DNA of 64,000 nucleotides, from assembly GCA_963844845.1 (NCBI GenBank), contig CAWJPW010000008.1:930001-994000 (forward strand), read 5' to 3'. Position 1 is the first letter of the stretch. Each line of letters opens with the position of its first letter. The translations under genes and the position numbers were made by a program. Below are positions 62,307 through 64,000 of the stretch, in pieces. Below the pieces are notes generated by a model. It was not told where the DNA came from. It did no database searches and saw nothing but the letters and a program-made list of their open reading frames with translations. Origin of the DNA: CAWJPW01 sp963844845. GTDB taxonomy: Bacteria; Acidobacteriota; Thermoanaerobaculia; Thermoanaerobaculales; Sulfomarinibacteraceae.

Positions 62307-63002
62307 TCACCGCCGGTTGGGTTTGCTGGGGTACTGGTCCACCTCGTGGGCCAGGCAGCACATGAGCCGCCCGCACATGCCCGAGATCTTGGTGGGGTTG
62401 AGGCTGAGGTTCTGGCGCTTGGCCATGCGTACCGTCACCGAGTGGAAGCGCTCCATGAAGGTGACGCAACACTGGTGCCGGCCGCACGGACCGAGACCGC
62501 CCGCCTCCATCGCGCCGTCGCGCACTCCCAAGGGGCGCATCTCGATGCGGCGGTGAAAGCGCTTGGCGAGCTCGCGCACAAGCGGCCGGAAGTCGACCCG
62601 CTGCTCGGCGGTGAAGTAGACCATGGCCTTGCGCCCGGTGAGCGGAAGCCTAACCTTGAGCGGGCGGATGTCGAGGCCCAGCTCGCCGACCCGCTCCTTG
62701 AGGTAGGCGACCATCTCACGCTCTTGGACGGCGAGGTTCCGTCCGCGCTCGAGATCCTCGTCGGTGGCGCGCCGGATCATCCGGGCGCCTCGACCCTTGG
62801 GCGGGCGCAGGACGGGAGGAGCAAAGCAGGTGACGCGGCCGAGGAACTGGCCGTCGGCCGCCTCGATAACGCACTCGTCGCCGTGCGCGACGACGTCATC
62901 GTCACCGCACTGGCACGGGATGGCCGCGAGCTCCGGGTCGACAACCACCCGGAGCCAGCCGTTGGCCGGCGCGGCAACGGCCATGTCCGCACCACAGCTC
63001 AC
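62307..63002 (-). CDS. ricT: PSP1/RicT-like protein with cysteine cluster
   Basis: 231 residues. The C-terminal core carries CGRHQCCVTF and KISGMCGRLMCC, the cysteines that in B. subtilis RicT (YaaT) hold [4Fe-4S] clusters within the RicAFT complex controlling RNase Y. Earlier segments are VYFTAEQRVDFRPLVRELA and EMRPLGVRD. I placed the GTG start at 63002 because it overlaps the purE stop (GTGA); an ATG lies at 62984. No ricA/ricF genes are seen. Function here, RNA processing or another iron-sulfur role, is inference. Spacer 62093-62306 holds no gene. Confidence 0.88.
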   Translation of the reverse strand: MSCGADMAVAAPANGWLRVVVDPELAAIPCQCGDDDVVAHGDECVIEAADGQFLGRVTCFAPPVLRPPKGRGARMIRRATDEDLERGRNLAVQEREMVAYLKERVGELGLDIRPLKVRLPLTGRKAMVYFTAEQRVDFRPLVRELAKRFHRRIEMRPLGVRDGAMEAGGLGPCGRHQCCVTFMERFHSVTVRMAKRQNLSLNPTKISGMCGRLMCCLAHEVDQYPSKPNRR

Positions 63003-63502
63003 GAGAGTGCCTCCTTCACCGTACGGTCGCCTTCCAACACCTTGGTCACGCCGGCCGCCCGCTCCTTCTCCACCGCCTCTTTGACCTCGGGCCGGTCGAG
63101 GGCGATGAGCTGGGCGGCGAAGCAGGCGGCGTTGCGGGCGCCGGGCGCACCGACGCCGAAGGTCGCCACGGGGATGCCCGGCGGCATCTGCACGGTGGCG
63201 AGGAGCGCGTCCATCCCGTCGAGTATGCCGCCGGGGAGCGGCACCCCCAGGACCGGCCGCAGGGTGTGGGCCGCCACGGCCCCGGCGAGGTGGGCGGCCA
63301 TGCCTGCGGCGCAAATGAAGGCACGGCAGCCCTGTCCCTCGGCCTGGCGGACGATCTCCAGCGTGCGCTCGGGGGTGCGGTGGGCGGAGGTGACGTGGAC
63401 CTGGACCTCGAGGCCGAGCCTGCCGAGCAGCTGCACCGCCCCCTCCAGGTGCGGCCAGTCGCTGGCCGAGCCCATGAGCACGACGACATCACTCTGAGGC
63501 AC
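62999..63502 (-). CDS. purE: N5-carboxyaminoimidazole ribonucleotide mutase
   Basis: 167-residue class I PurE converting N5-CAIR to CAIR in purine synthesis. GSASDWPHLEGA (substrate phosphate), VTSAHRTPE (catalytic His), ICAAGMAAHLAGAVAAHT and VLGVPLPGG are intact. GTG start at 63502 with GGAGG eight bases upstream, inside the end of purD (14-bp overlap). The stop overlaps ricT. No purK in the window. Confidence 0.93.
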   Translation of the reverse strand: MPQSDVVVLMGSASDWPHLEGAVQLLGRLGLEVQVHVTSAHRTPERTLEIVRQAEGQGCRAFICAAGMAAHLAGAVAAHTLRPVLGVPLPGGILDGMDALLATVQMPPGIPVATFGVGAPGARNAACFAAQLIALDRPEVKEAVEKERAAGVTKVLEGDRTVKEALS

Positions 63503-64000
63503 TGCTGCTTCCTCCCAGTCGGGCGAGGCTGTCCGCGCCGATATCGGAACGGTGATGGGCGCCGTCGATCTGGATGTGCTCGACCCCGCGGTAGGCGGTG
63601 GCCACGGCCTCGGCCAGGTTGGCGCCGCGGCCGCACACCGACAACACCCGACCACCGGAGGTCACCAGGCGGCCTTCGCTCACCGCGGTGCCGGCATGGT
63701 AGACCGTGACTCCCGGGAGCGCCAACGCCTCGTCGATTCCGCTGATCTCGTCACCCCGGCGTACGCTGCCGGGATAGCCGGCGGCAGCCACCACCACGCA
63801 GGCCACCGCCTCGCGCCGCCAGCCCAGACTCAGGGCCGCCAGCTGGCCTTCGGCGGCCCCGCGCAGGGTGCCGGCCAGGTCGTCGTCCAGCCGCAACAGG
63901 ATCGACTGGGTCTCCGGGTCGCCGAGCCGGCAGTTGAACTCCAGCACCTTGGGCCCGGCGGCGGTGAGCATCAGACCCACGTAGAGGATGCCGCGGTATA
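63489..64000 (-). CDS. purD: Phosphoribosylamine-glycine ligase, 5' end outside window
   Basis: C-terminal 169 residues of GAR synthetase, an ATP-grasp ligase making glycinamide ribonucleotide. The frame is open to the right edge, entering as YRGILYVGLMLTAAGPKVLEFNCRLGDPETQ, which is the ATP-grasp Mg-site region (quoted in part). AACVVVAAAGYPG-like and GEISGIDEAL-like segments follow. The stop lies 14 bp inside purE. Only the 3' third is visible; start and N-domain cannot be judged. Confidence 0.93.
   Translation of the reverse strand, partial: YRGILYVGLMLTAAGPKVLEFNCRLGDPETQSILLRLDDDLAGTLRGAAEGQLAALSLGWRREAVACVVVAAAGYPGSVRRGDEISGIDEALALPGVTVYHAGTAVSEGRLVTSGGRVLSVCGRGANLAEAVATAYRGVEHIQIDGAHHRSDIGADSLARLGGSSSASE

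Overview
The window reads as chromosome of a high-GC (by eye about 70 %), Gram-negative bacterium with an outer membrane: two TonB-dependent receptors, an RND efflux pair, periplasmic lipoproteins and several secreted zinc peptidases. Non-orthologous TrpB2, a RicT-like PSP1 protein, Hfq, Ras-like GTPase signalling and large secreted M14/M1 peptidases together suggest Acidobacteriota or a nearby phylum. That placement is inference; I saw no rRNA or tRNA gene. Genes are dense, on both strands, often overlapping by 4 bases (GTGA/ATGA), and many starts look leaderless, with a TANNNT hexamer about 6 nt before the start codon.

Layout. 1-3.2 kb: end of an exopolysaccharide operon (polyprenyl-phosphate sugar transferase, GT4, GT2). 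3.5-6.5 kb: hypothetical protein and TonB receptor. 6.5-7.5 kb: gene-free repeat region. 7.5-9.6 kb: trpR-like / trpB2 / Cys-rich small protein operon with a promoter and a palindromic operator. 9.6-15 kb: hypothetical protein, CPA2 antiporter, secreted M14 peptidase. 15-19.3 kb: RND pump with membrane fusion lipoprotein. 19.5-22 kb: lipoprotein, membrane protein, small ORF, truncated kinase fragment, MITE-like element. 22-25 kb: ABC transporter and secreted protein. 25-30 kb: NUDIX, ICMT-like methyltransferase, GT2, MFS-spermidine synthase fusion. 30.4-31.7 kb: a diguanylate cyclase fused to a TonB C-terminal domain. 31.9-36 kb: PDZ/GAF/PAS histidine kinase with NtrC-type regulator. 36.3-39 kb: cobalamin riboswitch with BtuB-like receptor, then a Fur-family regulator. 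39.3-42.6 kb: tyrS, a cell-wall amidase and a MamK-like actin. 42.7-46.2 kb: frameshifted M16-like gene, divergent membrane protein, ferritin. 46.4-52.1 kb: ATP-grasp ligase, DUF4388 protein, epimerase, and an MglA-type GTPase fused to GAF and histidine-kinase ATPase domains. 52.4-56 kb: secreted and hypothetical proteins, comF, proline dehydrogenase. 56.5-61.7 kb: secreted M1 peptidase, TPR protein, uridine kinase, ParA/MinD-like ATPase. 61.8-64 kb: hfq, then ricT-purE-purD (purD cut by the window edge).

Non-coding structure. Two dispersed intergenic element families occur. Family A is about 160-180 bp with terminal inverted repeats; its end supplies or adjoins the stop codon of flanking genes. 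Family B carries two hairpins whose stems differ between copies by compensatory changes. There is also a 69-bp tandem array and a 167-bp MITE-like element.

Functional themes. Iron and cobalamin handling recurs (two TonB receptors, GGDEF-TonB fusion, Fur, ferritin, riboswitch). The most unusual proteins are the GGDEF-TonB fusion, the MamK-like actin outside any magnetosome context, and the GTPase-histidine-kinase-like fusion without a phospho-acceptor histidine.
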